34,783 nucleotides of DNA from Flavobacteriales bacterium (GTDB lineage: Bacteria > Bacteroidota > Bacteroidia > Flavobacteriales > Flavobacteriaceae), in contig WTJH01000088.1 in NCBI GenBank assembly GCA_011524915.1, positions 1 to 34,783 on the forward strand, in the 5' to 3' direction. This document shows, piece by piece, positions 17,881 through 26,981 of this stretch (positions are counted from its first letter, which is position 1; each line of letters opens with the position of its first letter). A program made the translations under genes and the position numbers. The notes under the pieces are model-generated. The model searched no databases. It was not told where the DNA came from and saw only the letters and a list, made by a program, of their open reading frames with translations.

Positions 17881-18294
17881 TTAAGCACAGTGGGCATCGT
17901 AGGCCCCTTTAAGATTTTCTGCAATCAACTCCGCTGGACGACCTTCGATGTGGTGTCTTTCGATCATATGGACCAATTCTCCATCCTTAAACAAAGCAAT
18001 GCTTGGAGATGAAGGAGGAAAGGGAAGCATACGATCTCGTGCTGCTGTTGTAGACTCTACGTCCACACCCGCAAATACGGTTACCAACTGATCTGGAGTA
18101 TTTTCGTTTGCTAAGGAATAGCGGACTCCCGGACGTGCATTGGCGGCCGCACATCCACAGATAGAATTAACGACAACCAAAGTGGTGCCGCTTTTTGCTA
18201 GGGCCGATTCTACATCAGTAGCCGAAAGAAGTTCCGAAAATCCTACAGCTGTTAACTCCTCTCGCATGGGTTTTACTAATTCCGGTGGGTACAT
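17881..18294 (-). CDS. BrxA/BrxB-family bacilliredoxin
   Basis: This small thiol protein of the YphP/YqiW family is predicted to remove bacillithiol from mixed disulfides on proteins. The 137-aa length is typical. The active site is the family's unusual CGC motif (C46-G-C48 in NSICGCAAANARPG). Some Bacteroidota make bacillithiol, which fits, but no bsh gene lies in the window. A TATCTTTG promoter element precedes it at 18311-18318 on the minus strand. Confidence 0.93.
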   Translation of the reverse strand: MYPPELVKPMREELTAVGFSELLSATDVESALAKSGTTLVVVNSICGCAAANARPGVRYSLANENTPDQLVTVFAGVDVESTTAARDRMLPFPPSSPSIALFKDGELVHMIERHHIEGRPAELIAENLKGAYDAHCA

Positions 18295-18310
18295 AAGCGT
18301 AAATTTTTGA

Positions 18311-18318
18311 CAAAGATA
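18311..18318 (-). promoter_or_regulatory. Putative -7 element (TATCTTTG) for the bacilliredoxin gene
   Basis: This exact TAnnTTTG match on the minus strand lies 16 bases before the start codon of the bacilliredoxin gene. That fits a short leader, as is common in flavobacteria. Confidence 0.5.
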
Positions 18319-18344
18319 TAACTATTCTAAGGAAATTAAATCGG

Positions 18345-18352
18345 TATTTTTG
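18345..18352 (+). promoter_or_regulatory. Putative -7 element (TATTTTTG) for the djlA-like gene
   Basis: This TAnnTTTG match on the plus strand lies 34 bases before ATG 18387. With the minus-strand element at 18311-18318 it makes a compact divergent promoter region of 92 bases. Confidence 0.45.
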
Positions 18353-18386
18353 AAGCTGTATATTTAAAATTCTTAACGATTCGGTT

Positions 18387-19109
18387 ATGATGCTTCCCTG
18401 GATTTCAGCTTTGTTAGGCTATATCTTTTTTCGGTTACCTGGAGCTCTTTTAGGGTATTTTGTAGGGTCACTTTTCAGTCGAATGTCGGAGGCTCCCAAC
18501 GGAGGAATTCCATTTGCTAATCGACCAGCTCCTTTAGAATTTGAATTGAATTTATTGGCATTGTCCGCCGTCATCATCAAGTCCGATGGGGAGGCACATA
18601 AAGAAGAGTTGGCCTTCGTACGTAAATTTTTTATCACCCAATACGGTCCGGAGCACGCTCAAGAAATTTTCCAAAAATTTAACGCAGAAACCAAACAGCA
18701 AAAACAGCAACTCGGGACGCTAACCGAATATTTTAATCGCAGAACACGATATGCTACCCGCTTACAATTGCTTCATTTTTTATTTGGAGTGGCCGATGCA
18801 GATGGCCGAATTTGTGATGCGGAAGTCAGTAAATTGCAACAAATCGCTCAGGCCTTTCGGATCCTACAACCCGACTATGAAAGTATACGAGCCATGTTTA
18901 TCAAGGATACCGATCAAGCCTATAAAATTTTGGAAGTCGCTTCAGATGCTTCGCCAGAGGCCATCAAAAAAGCCTACCGAAACATGGTGAAAAAGTATCA
19001 CCCCGATCGTTTAAAAACGAAAGATCCAGCCTTAATTAAAGGAGCACAAGAAAAATTCAGACAGGTACAAGAGGCTTACGAAACCTTAAAAAAGAAACAT
19101 CAATTTTAA
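18387..19109 (+). CDS. DjlA-like co-chaperone (TerB plus J domain)
   Basis: This is a membrane-anchored DnaJ-type protein that should stimulate DnaK ATPase. The 240-aa protein has an N-terminal hydrophobic segment (about 1-27), a TerB-like helical domain (about 50-150, with [16 protein letters not shown] and the repeat-like [14 protein letters not shown]) and a C-terminal J domain (about 175-240) with the HPD motif in KKYHPDR. This order is that of DjlA. It leads a same-strand run with the HupE-like, dCMP deaminase and S41 protease genes. ATG 18387 is followed by a second ATG codon. Confidence 0.92.
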   Translation: MMLPWISALLGYIFFRLPGALLGYFVGSLFSRMSEAPNGGIPFANRPAPLEFELNLLALSAVIIKSDGEAHKEELAFVRKFFITQYGPEHAQEIFQKFNAETKQQKQQLGTLTEYFNRRTRYATRLQLLHFLFGVADADGRICDAEVSKLQQIAQAFRILQPDYESIRAMFIKDTDQAYKILEVASDASPEAIKKAYRNMVKKYHPDRLKTKDPALIKGAQEKFRQVQEAYETLKKKHQF

Positions 19110-19118
19110 TATTGAATC

Positions 19119-19685
19119 ATGGATGATATTTGGATTTACATACAATTAGGAATCGATCATGTTTTAGATTTTGGTGCCATTGACCATATGTTATTCATCG
19201 GGGCATTGGTCTTGCCTTACAGTCTCAAAGAATGGAAATTATTGCTGTGGTGGGTATCCCTATTTACGCTTGGACATACGGTTTCCCTGATTGGGAATTA
19301 CTATTTTGGATGGAATCCTTCGCCCTATGCTATTGAGTTGCTAATCCCCATATCCATTGCAATCACCTGCCTTCCTTTGATGTGGGATTATAAAAAGGGA
19401 AATGTTCCGCCCTTACAAACCTTAATAACCATTGCTTTTGGTCTGATACACGGTTTTGGATTTAGTGGATATTTTCGCATGATGATCCCACAGGACAGTG
19501 CCGAAACCGCTTTATTTTCCTTTGCTGTAGGAGTAGAAATAGCTCAGCTTTGTATTGTAGCTTTTGTAATCATTCTCAATTTTTTTATCCTTAGAATCTT
19601 TCAGGCGAAAGCTTTACATTGGCGAATGATTGGAGGTGCAATGATATTTTCTCAGGCCCTTGGGATGATTCTCGAACGCATCTAA
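19119..19685 (+). CDS. HupE/UreJ-family membrane protein
   Basis: This polytopic inner-membrane protein has 188 aa and six or so helices. Histidines recur in helix-associated motifs (GIDHVLDFGAIDHMLF, FTLGHTVSL, GLIHGFGFSG), as in HupE/UreJ proteins, which are proposed to carry nickel or cobalt. No hydrogenase, urease or other nickel-enzyme gene is in the window, so the metal and purpose are unknown here. It starts 9 bases after the DjlA-like gene and ends 9 bases before the deaminase gene. Confidence 0.85.
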   Translation: MDDIWIYIQLGIDHVLDFGAIDHMLFIGALVLPYSLKEWKLLLWWVSLFTLGHTVSLIGNYYFGWNPSPYAIELLIPISIAITCLPLMWDYKKGNVPPLQTLITIAFGLIHGFGFSGYFRMMIPQDSAETALFSFAVGVEIAQLCIVAFVIILNFFILRIFQAKALHWRMIGGAMIFSQALGMILERI

Positions 19686-19694
19686 TTCGGAAGT

Positions 19695-20120
19695 ATGACA
19701 AAAGAGAAGCAGTTACAATACGATCAAGCCTATATCGAAATGGCCTCTGTATGGGGTCAACTTTCCTATTGTGAACGCAAAAAGGTGGGAGCCTTGATTG
19801 TTAAGGATCGTATGATTATCTCCGATGGCTATAATGGAACCCCTTCAGGCTTTGAAAATATTTGCGAAGATGAAGACCATTATACCAAATGGTATGTCTT
19901 ACACGCAGAAGCCAATGCCATTTTAAAAGTGGCATCTTCTACCCAATCCTGTCGAGGGGCAACTTTATATATTACCCTTTCTCCCTGTAGGGAGTGTAGT
20001 AAGCTAATTCATCAGGCCGGAATTAAACGAGTTGTCTACAGGGATGCTTATAAAGACTTGAGTGGCGTAAACTTTTTACTAAAAGCCGGAGTGGAAGTTG
20101 TACATTTAAGTAAAAATTAG
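19695..20120 (+). CDS. Deoxycytidylate (dCMP) deaminase
   Basis: This zinc enzyme deaminates dCMP to dUMP, feeding thymidylate synthesis. The 141-aa protein has the zinc signature HAE (His70, Glu72) and PCREC (Cys98, Cys101), with the substrate-loop segment SDGYNGTPSGFENICE typical of dCMP rather than free-cytidine deaminases. It is close to ComEB of Gram-positives. The short gap of 4 bases to the protease gene suggests one transcript. Confidence 0.93.
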   Translation: MTKEKQLQYDQAYIEMASVWGQLSYCERKKVGALIVKDRMIISDGYNGTPSGFENICEDEDHYTKWYVLHAEANAILKVASSTQSCRGATLYITLSPCRECSKLIHQAGIKRVVYRDAYKDLSGVNFLLKAGVEVVHLSKN

Positions 20121-20124
20121 CTGT

Positions 20125-21699
20125 GTGAGAAGAGTTACTTCGGTTCTGATGATCCTGATGGCCTTGCTGATTGGTTTTAGTTTGGGACTTCAACGCAATC
20201 GTATCCCCGGAATACAAGAGGCCAAAGGGATAAAGAAGGTCAATAGATTACTTCGTTACATTGAGCAATCCTACGTGGAGCCTATAGACACCGATAGTCT
20301 GGTAGGGCAGATCATGGAGCAAATTGTAGATGGTTTGGACCCACACTCCTCTTATATCCCCGCTCAGGAACAACGCCTGATTGCCGAAAACATGCAAGGT
20401 AATTTTGTGGGTATTGGGGTCAGTTTTTATATGTTAAGAGACACCGTAACCGTTGTTCGAGTCTTAAAAGACGGGCCTAGTGCAACCGCAGGAATTCAGA
20501 CAGGCGATCGTATTTTAATAGCGGATAAAGATACGCTCTACAATAAAAATTTATCCAGTGAAGCTGTTATTGGTGTCCTAAAAGACAGCCAAGCCTCACG
20601 AGTGGATTTACAGATCTACCGGAAAGAAACGGATTCCCTTTTTCAGTTAGAATTATTTAGAGGGGAAGTCCCTTTGCCTTCCATCAATGCAGCCTATTCG
20701 ATAGATTCATTAACGACCTATATCAAGGTCAATCGATTTTCTCAAACGACCTTGGGAGAATTTAAAACTGCAGTTGCCCAATATATTGAGCCGCATACAC
20801 AGAAAGTCTTAATCGATCTGCGCGATAATCCAGGGGGCTACCTAGACCCTGCTATTGGGATGTCTGAAATATTTCTGGACCAAGACCAACCTATTGTTCG
20901 GGTAAAATCCAACCAGGGACAAGAAGAGTGGTATACTGCCGACAGTGACGACCCCCTAACCGATATCGGGGTGTATATACTGGTCAATGAACAGTCTGCC
21001 TCGGCCAGTGAAATTGTAGCCGGTGCCATTCAAGATAATGATAGAGGATGGATTGTTGGCCAACGAACATTTGGAAAAGGTTTAGTCCAGCAGCAAATGC
21101 CTTTAGGAGGTGGAGACGTAGTTCGACTGACCACAGCTCGTTATTATACCCCTACGGGACGGTCCATCCAAAGGCCTTACAGTAAAAATGACAACGAAAA
21201 TTATTTTGCAGAACTCAATCGACGTTGGGAATCAGGGGAACAAAAGGATCCCGAAAATATCCCGATAAACGATAGTCTGGAGTATAAGACTCCTCAAGGC
21301 AGAACCGTTTATGGAGGAGGAGGAATTGTCCCAGATATTTTTGTGCCCAATACCAATTCCATGGATCAGGAATGGAATGACTTTTTGTTGCGTTCAAATT
21401 TGGTGAATCGGTTTGTTTTTTTGCAATTGGATAAAGACCCCAGTCTGAGAAAGCAGTTCAGCAAAGAGATGCTATTGCAACGGGAGTTGTCTTCGCCGGA
21501 GCTTTGGGTGGAGGGCTTTCGTGCCTATACCCAAGAGCTCAATGTTCCTGTGGAGGTAGAAAACGAGGCTTTACTTCGGCAAGCCATACGGGCCTATATC
21601 GCTTTGCAGTTGTACGGAGAAAATCTATTCATCCAGATCAATAATCTATCCGATCCCTACATTCAAGCGGCTTTGGCTCATCAGACCATCTTACCCTAA
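20125..21699 (+). CDS. S41-family C-terminal processing protease
   Basis: This periplasmic or inner-membrane-anchored tail-specific protease has 524 aa. It has an N-terminal signal anchor (about 5-22), a PDZ domain (about 85-170, with FVGIGVSF and DGPSATAGIQTGDRI) and the peptidase core. DLRDNPGGYLDPAI, the nucleophile in QSASASEIVAGA (Ser293) and the general base in TFGKGLVQ (Lys318) keep the expected 25-residue spacing. A C-terminal helical extension follows. The start is GTG 20125; an in-frame ATG at residue 9 would cut the signal segment. It meets the minus-strand 65-aa ORF tail to tail with a 4-base overlap. Confidence 0.94.
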   Translation: MRRVTSVLMILMALLIGFSLGLQRNRIPGIQEAKGIKKVNRLLRYIEQSYVEPIDTDSLVGQIMEQIVDGLDPHSSYIPAQEQRLIAENMQGNFVGIGVSFYMLRDTVTVVRVLKDGPSATAGIQTGDRILIADKDTLYNKNLSSEAVIGVLKDSQASRVDLQIYRKETDSLFQLELFRGEVPLPSINAAYSIDSLTTYIKVNRFSQTTLGEFKTAVAQYIEPHTQKVLIDLRDNPGGYLDPAIGMSEIFLDQDQPIVRVKSNQGQEEWYTADSDDPLTDIGVYILVNEQSASASEIVAGAIQDNDRGWIVGQRTFGKGLVQQQMPLGGGDVVRLTTARYYTPTGRSIQRPYSKNDNENYFAELNRRWESGEQKDPENIPINDSLEYKTPQGRTVYGGGGIVPDIFVPNTNSMDQEWNDFLLRSNLVNRFVFLQLDKDPSLRKQFSKEMLLQRELSSPELWVEGFRAYTQELNVPVEVENEALLRQAIRAYIALQLYGENLFIQINNLSDPYIQAALAHQTILP

Positions 21700-21893
21700 A
21701 ACTTTGACTGCTCCTCAATTTTTTTGGATACTCTTAGGATCCAAACCAATACAAAAGCAGAAGCCGATGCCATTACCCCAATCCAAGCCACGGTATTGTC
21801 AGCAGTTAAAGGAGCACTCCAATCGACATGGTACAGGTTGAATCCAACAGCTAAAAGAGCTAGTCCTTTAAAAATCCAAAGTGTAGTTTTCAT
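21696..21893 (-). CDS. Small two-helix membrane protein, function unknown
   Basis: This 65-aa hypothetical protein has two clear hydrophobic helices (about residues 4-20 and 35-54), a basic tail after the second (RVSKKIEEQ), and no known motif. I accept it as real for three reasons. It starts with ATG 4 bases after the marC stop on the same strand. It fills the space exactly up to the protease stop. Its sequence also has the look of a coding membrane peptide, not a shadow. It is probably co-transcribed with marC. Confidence 0.62.
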   Translation of the reverse strand: MKTTLWIFKGLALLAVGFNLYHVDWSAPLTADNTVAWIGVMASASAFVLVWILRVSKKIEEQSKF

Positions 21894-21897
21894 AAGC

Positions 21898-22473
21898 TTA
21901 AGCGTTTATTAGTATTCGAATATTGGTTGCAAATAATTTGACGGCAATGGCCAAAAGGATCACTCCAAAGACTTTTCGGACGATCCCTATTCCAGAAGCT
22001 CCCAAAAAACTTTCGATTCGTTTGGAGCTCTTTAGAAATAAATAGACAATGAGAATATTCCCGACAATGGCGACAATTATATTTTGAACCGCAAATTCTG
22101 CTCTTAAGGAGAGGACCGTGGTTAGGGTTCCTGCCCCTGCAATTATAGGAAATGCCAAGGGTACAATGGAGGCCGTACTGGGAGCCTCGTCCTGATAGAG
22201 GGTTATACCTAAAATCATTTCGATGGCTAAAAAGAAAATAACGATCGCTCCTGCTACCGAAAAGGAATTGACATCGATACCTATAAGGTTAAGGATTTCT
22301 TCTCCTATAAATAAGAAGGCAATCATTAATAAGCCTGCAACTAATGAAGCTTTTTCTGACTGAATGTGCCCCACCTTGTTCCGCAAACTGATGACAATGG
22401 GCAGACCCCCTACGATATCGATAACAGCAAAGAGAATCATTCCAGCTGTTGCAATTTCCTTTAGATCAAACAT
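21898..22473 (-). CDS. MarC-family integral membrane protein
   Basis: This polytopic inner-membrane protein has 191 aa and six predicted helices. The family signatures seen are FAVIDIVGGLPIVISL near the N terminus and FPIIAGAGTLTTVLSL in the second half. MarC/YchE/YhgN proteins have no settled function, and the old link to antibiotic resistance has not held up. Together with the 65-aa ORF it forms a two-gene minus-strand unit, divergent from the DUF3109 gene. Confidence 0.92.
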   Translation of the reverse strand: MFDLKEIATAGMILFAVIDIVGGLPIVISLRNKVGHIQSEKASLVAGLLMIAFLFIGEEILNLIGIDVNSFSVAGAIVIFFLAIEMILGITLYQDEAPSTASIVPLAFPIIAGAGTLTTVLSLRAEFAVQNIIVAIVGNILIVYLFLKSSKRIESFLGASGIGIVRKVFGVILLAIAVKLFATNIRILINA

Positions 22474-22553
22474 AGTGTAAAGGTAGTTGAAAAGCCCACT
22501 ACATTCACGAATTAAAGTTTATTTTAGAGGCAGATTTTAGCACCTAGTATTTT

Positions 22554-23132
22554 ATGTTTCAACTAGAAAACACCTTGATTTCGGAAGAAATTCTCGAAGA
22601 GGCATTTATGTGTGATTTAGAGGCCTGCAAAGGAGCTTGCTGTGTAGAAGGAACAGCGGGAGCTCCCTTGGAGCCGTCCGAACTTCCTATTTTAGATCAG
22701 ATCTATACGGCTGTATTTCCCTATTTGCCAGAAGCGGGAAAAGCAGCTTTGGAGGCTCAAGGACCTTATGTAAAAGGGGCTGATGGGGATTGGGAAACTC
22801 CCTTAGTGGACGGTAAGGAATGTGCTTATACTTTTTTTGACGATACCGGCAAGGCCCATTGTGGTATTGAACGGGCCTATAAAGATGGAGCAGTAGATTG
22901 GCCTAAGCCGGTTTCCTGTCATTTGTATCCCGTACGCGTACAAAAATACGCCGCCTTCGAAGCAGTTAATTATCACCGATGGAATATTTGTTCTGCTGCC
23001 TGCTCTTTGGGTAAAAAAAATGCCATGCCTATTTATCAATTTACAAAGGCAGCTCTTATTCGAAAATTCGGAGAAGATTGGTACAACGATCTCGAAGGGG
23101 TTGCAAAAGAGCTTCAGAAGCAGAAGCAGTAA
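22554..23132 (+). CDS. DUF3109-family cysteine-rich protein
   Basis: This 192-aa soluble protein of unknown function has conserved cysteines in CDLEACKGACC near the N terminus, then GKECAY, AHCGIE, VSCHLYPVR and NICSAACSLG. Such spacing suggests a bound metal or iron-sulfur cluster, related in style to YkgJ-type zinc/iron-cluster proteins. It stands alone as a transcription unit upstream of nrdBA, with which it may or may not share function. ATG 22554 begins the conserved region directly. Confidence 0.85.
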   Translation: MFQLENTLISEEILEEAFMCDLEACKGACCVEGTAGAPLEPSELPILDQIYTAVFPYLPEAGKAALEAQGPYVKGADGDWETPLVDGKECAYTFFDDTGKAHCGIERAYKDGAVDWPKPVSCHLYPVRVQKYAAFEAVNYHRWNICSAACSLGKKNAMPIYQFTKAALIRKFGEDWYNDLEGVAKELQKQKQ

Positions 23133-23339
23133 TAATCAGGCTTCCGAAGATTTTTAGTTTTTAAGCAGCTGAAAATCAACAATATAAAACTTTTTGATTT
23201 TTGATGATTCGATCGATTTTTTGGGTTTTTTGTTAAAAACTCGAAAACATTGTGGAAAAGTTGAGCTTTCAATTCCACCGAATATTAGCCATCTTTGTTG
23301 GAGTCGAAAACAAATATTTTAACCAAAAAACAAAAAGCC

Positions 23340-24317
23340 ATGGCTGCCGTAGAACCGATTCTTCAAGAAAATGCTGACCGATTTGTCATATTCCCTATTC
23401 AACACCACGATATATGGGAGTGGTATAAAAAAATGGAGGCTTGCTTTTGGACAGCTGAAGAAATCGATTTACATCAAGACTTAACGGACTGGAGCAACAA
23501 GCTCAATGACGATGAGCGTTACTTCATTAAGCATATACTGGCCTTTTTTGCAGCCTCTGATGGTATTGTCAATGAAAACCTCGCCGAAAACTTTGTTAAC
23601 GAGGTACAGTATTCTGAAGCGAAGTTTTTCTACGGTTTCCAAATCATGATGGAGAACATCCATTCAGAAACCTATTCTTTGTTGATCGACACTTATGTAA
23701 AAGACGAAGCAGAAAAAACAAAACTATTTAAGGCCATCGAAGTATTTCCAGCCATCAAGAAAAAGGCTGAATGGGCCCTGCGTTGGATCGAATCAGATTC
23801 TTTCGCTGAGCGATTGATTGCTTTTGCTGCAGTAGAAGGGATTTTCTTTTCTGGAGCTTTTTGTTCTATTTTCTGGCTTAAAAAACGCGGTTTAATGCCC
23901 GGACTCACCTTTTCAAATGAGTTGATTTCTCGGGACGAAGGAATGCATTGCGATTTTGCAGTTCACCTACACAACAAGCACCTTGTCAATAAAGTTCCGA
24001 AAGAACGTATCCGTGACATTATTCTTGATGCGCTTAACATCGAACGTGAATTTATTACGGAGTCACTGCCTGTAAGTTTGATTGGGATGAATTCCAAATT
24101 AATGACCCAATATTTGGAGTTTGTAACTGATAGACTCTTGGTGGAGTTAGGTCTCGAAAAAGAATTCAACGTGACCAATCCATTTGATTTCATGGATATG
24201 ATTTCCTTACAAGGGAAAACAAATTTCTTTGAAAAACGAGTGGGAGAATACCAAAAAGCTGGTGTTCTTAACAAGGAGAACAGTGAAACGAAGTTCTCCA
24301 TGGACGCAGACTTCTAG
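23340..24317 (+). CDS. nrdB: Class Ia ribonucleotide reductase, small (beta) subunit
   Basis: It houses the diiron-tyrosyl radical that drives reduction of ribonucleoside diphosphates. I place the start at ATG 23340 (325 aa), since homologues begin near EPILQEN. The track's TTG 23295 adds 15 residues without support. Iron ligands and radical site are visible: the Asp in EEIDLHQD, the block [10 protein letters not shown] (Glu, His and the radical Tyr), the Glu in [11 protein letters not shown], and the Glu and His in [12 protein letters not shown]. It is followed after 84 bases by nrdA. The 207-base leader holds no perfect TAnnTTTG; CATCTTTG near 23290 is one base off. Confidence 0.96.
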   Translation: MAAVEPILQENADRFVIFPIQHHDIWEWYKKMEACFWTAEEIDLHQDLTDWSNKLNDDERYFIKHILAFFAASDGIVNENLAENFVNEVQYSEAKFFYGFQIMMENIHSETYSLLIDTYVKDEAEKTKLFKAIEVFPAIKKKAEWALRWIESDSFAERLIAFAAVEGIFFSGAFCSIFWLKKRGLMPGLTFSNELISRDEGMHCDFAVHLHNKHLVNKVPKERIRDIILDALNIEREFITESLPVSLIGMNSKLMTQYLEFVTDRLLVELGLEKEFNVTNPFDFMDMISLQGKTNFFEKRVGEYQKAGVLNKENSETKFSMDADF

Positions 24318-24401
24318 ACGAAGCCCTAAACATTGTCCCAATCTTCAGGGAAAGCGTTTTGTTTTCCCCCTAACAATTGATGAATAAAATATAGATTAGA
24401 T

Positions 24402-26834
24402 ATGCATGTAATTAAGAGAGATGGTCGGAAAGAGCCCATCATGTTCGACAAAATCACTGCCCGAGTTCGCAAGCTTTGTTATGGCTTAAACCCCATGGTG
24501 GACCCGGTTCGGGTAGCGATGAGCGTTATTGAGGGGCTCTACGATGGAGTGACCACCTCTGAACTAGACAATCTAGCTGCTGAAATTGCTGCTAGTATGA
24601 CCACCACTCACCCAGATTACACCCAGTTGGCGGCTCGCATATCTGTCTCCAACCTCCATAAGAACACCAAAAAGTCTTTTACGGAGACCATGCACGATCT
24701 CTACACCTATGTCAATCCACGGACCAACAAAAAAGCTCCGCTTTTATCCGATGAGGTGTATGATATCATCCAAAAAAATGCAGACTTTCTCGATTCTAGT
24801 ATCATCTATAACCGCGACTTTGGATACGACTACTTTGGGTTTAAAACCCTAGAGCGGTCCTATCTACTCAAGCTGAACGGACGAATTGTGGAGCGCCCAC
24901 AGCACATGCTTATGCGGGTAGCCGTAGGAATTCATCTGGACGATATGGATGCGGTAATTGACACCTATGAGTTGATGTCTAAAAAGTATTTTACACATGC
25001 CACTCCTACGCTGTTCAATTCCGGAACACCAAAGCCACAAATGTCTTCTTGTTTTCTTTTAACCATGAAAGACGACAGTATCGATGGAATCTATGATACC
25101 CTAAAGCAAACAGCTAAGATTTCTCAATCGGCAGGTGGGATAGGTTTGTCTATTCACAACATTCGTGCCACGGGATCCTATATCGCGGGAACCAACGGAA
25201 CATCCAATGGGATTGTTCCTATGCTGCGTGTTTTTAATGACACAGCTCGCTATGTAGATCAAGGAGGAGGAAAACGTAAAGGTTCCTTTGCCATTTATGT
25301 GGAGCCTTGGCATGCAGATATCTATGATTTCCTGGATCTAAAGAAAAATCATGGGAAAGAAGAAATGCGTGCTCGAGATTTGTTCTATGCCATGTGGACT
25401 CCAGATCTCTTTATGAAACGTGTAGAGGAAGATACCGATTGGACTTTGATGTGTCCCAACGAGTGTCCGGGCTTGTATGACTGTCACGGAGACGAATTTG
25501 ACGCCTTATACCTCCAATATGAAGCTGAAGGTAAAGGTCGAAAGACGGTCCGCGCACGAGAACTTTGGGAAAAAATATTGGAGTCTCAGATCGAGACCGG
25601 AACTCCTTATATGCTTTACAAGGATTCTGCCAATCGAAAATCCAATCAAAAGAACTTGGGAACTATTCGCTCCTCTAACTTGTGTACGGAGATTTTAGAA
25701 TATACAGCTCCAGACGAGGTTGCCGTATGTAACCTGGCTTCTATTGCTCTTCCTATGTTTGTTAAGGATGGAGCTTTTGATCATGAGGAATTGTACAAAG
25801 TTACTGTTCGAGTCACCAAAAACTTAAATCGCGTCATAGATCGCAACTATTACCCAGTACCCGAAGCAGAAAACTCGAATTTCCGTCACCGTCCCGTAGG
25901 CCTTGGAGTTCAAGGTTTAGCGGATGCGTTTATCAAATTGCGTTTGCCCTTTACTTCTGAGGAGGCCAAGCAATTGAATCAGGACATCTTCGAAACGATC
26001 TATTTCGCAGCAGTTACGGCTTCCATGGAAGAGGCTCAAGCAGATGGTCCCTACGAAACGTATGAAGGGTCACCTATTTCGCAAGGAGAATTCCAATACA
26101 ATCTTTGGGGCATCTCCGATGAGGAACTTTCGGGACGTTGGGATTGGAAAGCCTTACGTGAAAAAGTACTTGAGCATGGCGTTCGAAACTCTTTGCTTGT
26201 GGCTCCTATGCCTACGGCTTCCACCTCACAAATTTTAGGAAATAACGAGTGTTTTGAACCCTACACTTCTAATATATATACCCGTCGTGTTTTGTCTGGT
26301 GAATTTATTGTTGTCAACAAACACTTACTCGAAGATCTAGTTCAACTCGGACTGTGGAATGAAGACATGAAACAGGCCTTGATGATGAATAACGGTTCGG
26401 TCCAAGATATTGATGGAATTCCCGAAGATCTCAAAGAACTCTATAAAACGGTTTGGGAAATGAGTATGAAAGACATCATTGATATGTCTCGTCAGCGGGG
26501 ATACTTTATTGATCAGTCCCAATCCTTAAACTTGTTTATGGAGGGCGCAACGATGGCTAAACTTACTTCTATGCACTTCTATGCTTGGAAGTCGGGCTTA
26601 AAAACAGGAATGTATTATCTGCGTACCAAAGCGGCTGTGGATGCTATTAAGTTTACTCTTGATAATACAAAAAAGGCTGCTCCTGTAGAGGCTACTGCCG
26701 CTGCGACTGCTACACCTGCTGCCTCAGCTCAGCAAAACGTACAGGTAGAGCCTATGAGTCCACAAGAATTAAGACAAATGTTGGAACAATCCCGCGAAAG
26801 TGAAGACGACGATTGTTTGATGTGTGGTTCATAA
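24402..26834 (+). CDS. nrdA: Class Ia ribonucleotide reductase, large (alpha) subunit
   Basis: This is the catalytic subunit for reduction of NDPs to dNDPs. The 810-aa protein begins with an ATP-cone (about 1-95, from [10 protein letters not shown]) for allosteric activity control. SSCFLL carries the first redox cysteine, SNLCTEI the active-site Asn, Cys and Glu, and [17 protein letters not shown] follows. The C-terminal tail ends in DDDCLMCGS, the CxxC pair that passes electrons from thioredoxin or glutaredoxin. An Ala/Thr/Pro-rich linker (about 760-785) separates core and tail. nrdB precedes nrdA here, and an intrinsic terminator follows. Confidence 0.97.
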   Translation: MHVIKRDGRKEPIMFDKITARVRKLCYGLNPMVDPVRVAMSVIEGLYDGVTTSELDNLAAEIAASMTTTHPDYTQLAARISVSNLHKNTKKSFTETMHDLYTYVNPRTNKKAPLLSDEVYDIIQKNADFLDSSIIYNRDFGYDYFGFKTLERSYLLKLNGRIVERPQHMLMRVAVGIHLDDMDAVIDTYELMSKKYFTHATPTLFNSGTPKPQMSSCFLLTMKDDSIDGIYDTLKQTAKISQSAGGIGLSIHNIRATGSYIAGTNGTSNGIVPMLRVFNDTARYVDQGGGKRKGSFAIYVEPWHADIYDFLDLKKNHGKEEMRARDLFYAMWTPDLFMKRVEEDTDWTLMCPNECPGLYDCHGDEFDALYLQYEAEGKGRKTVRARELWEKILESQIETGTPYMLYKDSANRKSNQKNLGTIRSSNLCTEILEYTAPDEVAVCNLASIALPMFVKDGAFDHEELYKVTVRVTKNLNRVIDRNYYPVPEAENSNFRHRPVGLGVQGLADAFIKLRLPFTSEEAKQLNQDIFETIYFAAVTASMEEAQADGPYETYEGSPISQGEFQYNLWGISDEELSGRWDWKALREKVLEHGVRNSLLVAPMPTASTSQILGNNECFEPYTSNIYTRRVLSGEFIVVNKHLLEDLVQLGLWNEDMKQALMMNNGSVQDIDGIPEDLKELYKTVWEMSMKDIIDMSRQRGYFIDQSQSLNLFMEGATMAKLTSMHFYAWKSGLKTGMYYLRTKAAVDAIKFTLDNTKKAAPVEATAAATATPAASAQQNVQVEPMSPQELRQMLEQSRESEDDDCLMCGS

Positions 26835-26857
26835 AACCGCTCAACATCCGTATAAAT

Positions 26858-26879
26858 AGGGCCTTCGGGCCCTTTTTTT
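26858..26879 (+). terminator. Intrinsic terminator of nrdBA
   Basis: The perfect 6-bp stem AGGGCC/GGCCCT with a TTCG tetraloop is followed by a run of six T residues (seven including the last stem base), 23 bases after the nrdA stop. This is a textbook rho-independent terminator. Confidence 0.9.
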
Positions 26880-26897
26880 ATGCACGAAATTACGCTT

Positions 26898-26930
26898 ATG
26901 TTACGCCAATGTTAACTTAATGTTACGTAA
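26898..26930 (+). promoter_or_regulatory. Three 11-bp tandem ATGTTA repeats, putative Pho-box-like operator
   Basis: ATGTTA occurs at 26898, 26909 and 26920, exactly 11 bases apart (ATGTTACGCCA, ATGTTAACTTA, ATGTTACGTAA). The array ends 15 bases before a TATCTTTG -7 element. Spacing of one helical turn, same orientation and a TGTTA core resemble the TGTCA half-sites of PhoB boxes. The protein that binds is inferred. Confidence 0.55.
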
Positions 26931-26945
26931 TTCAGATTTTTTTTA

Positions 26946-26953
26946 TATCTTTG
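26946..26953 (+). promoter_or_regulatory. Putative -7 element (TATCTTTG) for the MORN-like gene
   Basis: This exact TAnnTTTG match lies 28 bases before ATG 26982 and just downstream of the 11-bp repeat array. There is no TTG at a proper -33 position, as expected for an activator-dependent promoter. Confidence 0.55.
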
Positions 26954-26981
26954 AGTAACATTCATCCTAAAAACCTGAATT

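Noticed and set aside
23240-23262. TGTGGAAAA upstream of nrdB as a DnaA box
   Set aside because: It is one base off the TGTGGATAA consensus and single; one imperfect 9-mer in AT-rich DNA is not enough.
24352-24374. GGGAAA...TTTCCC between nrdB and nrdA as a terminator or attenuator
   Set aside because: The stem is short, the loop is long and no T run follows; nrdA is expected to be co-transcribed.
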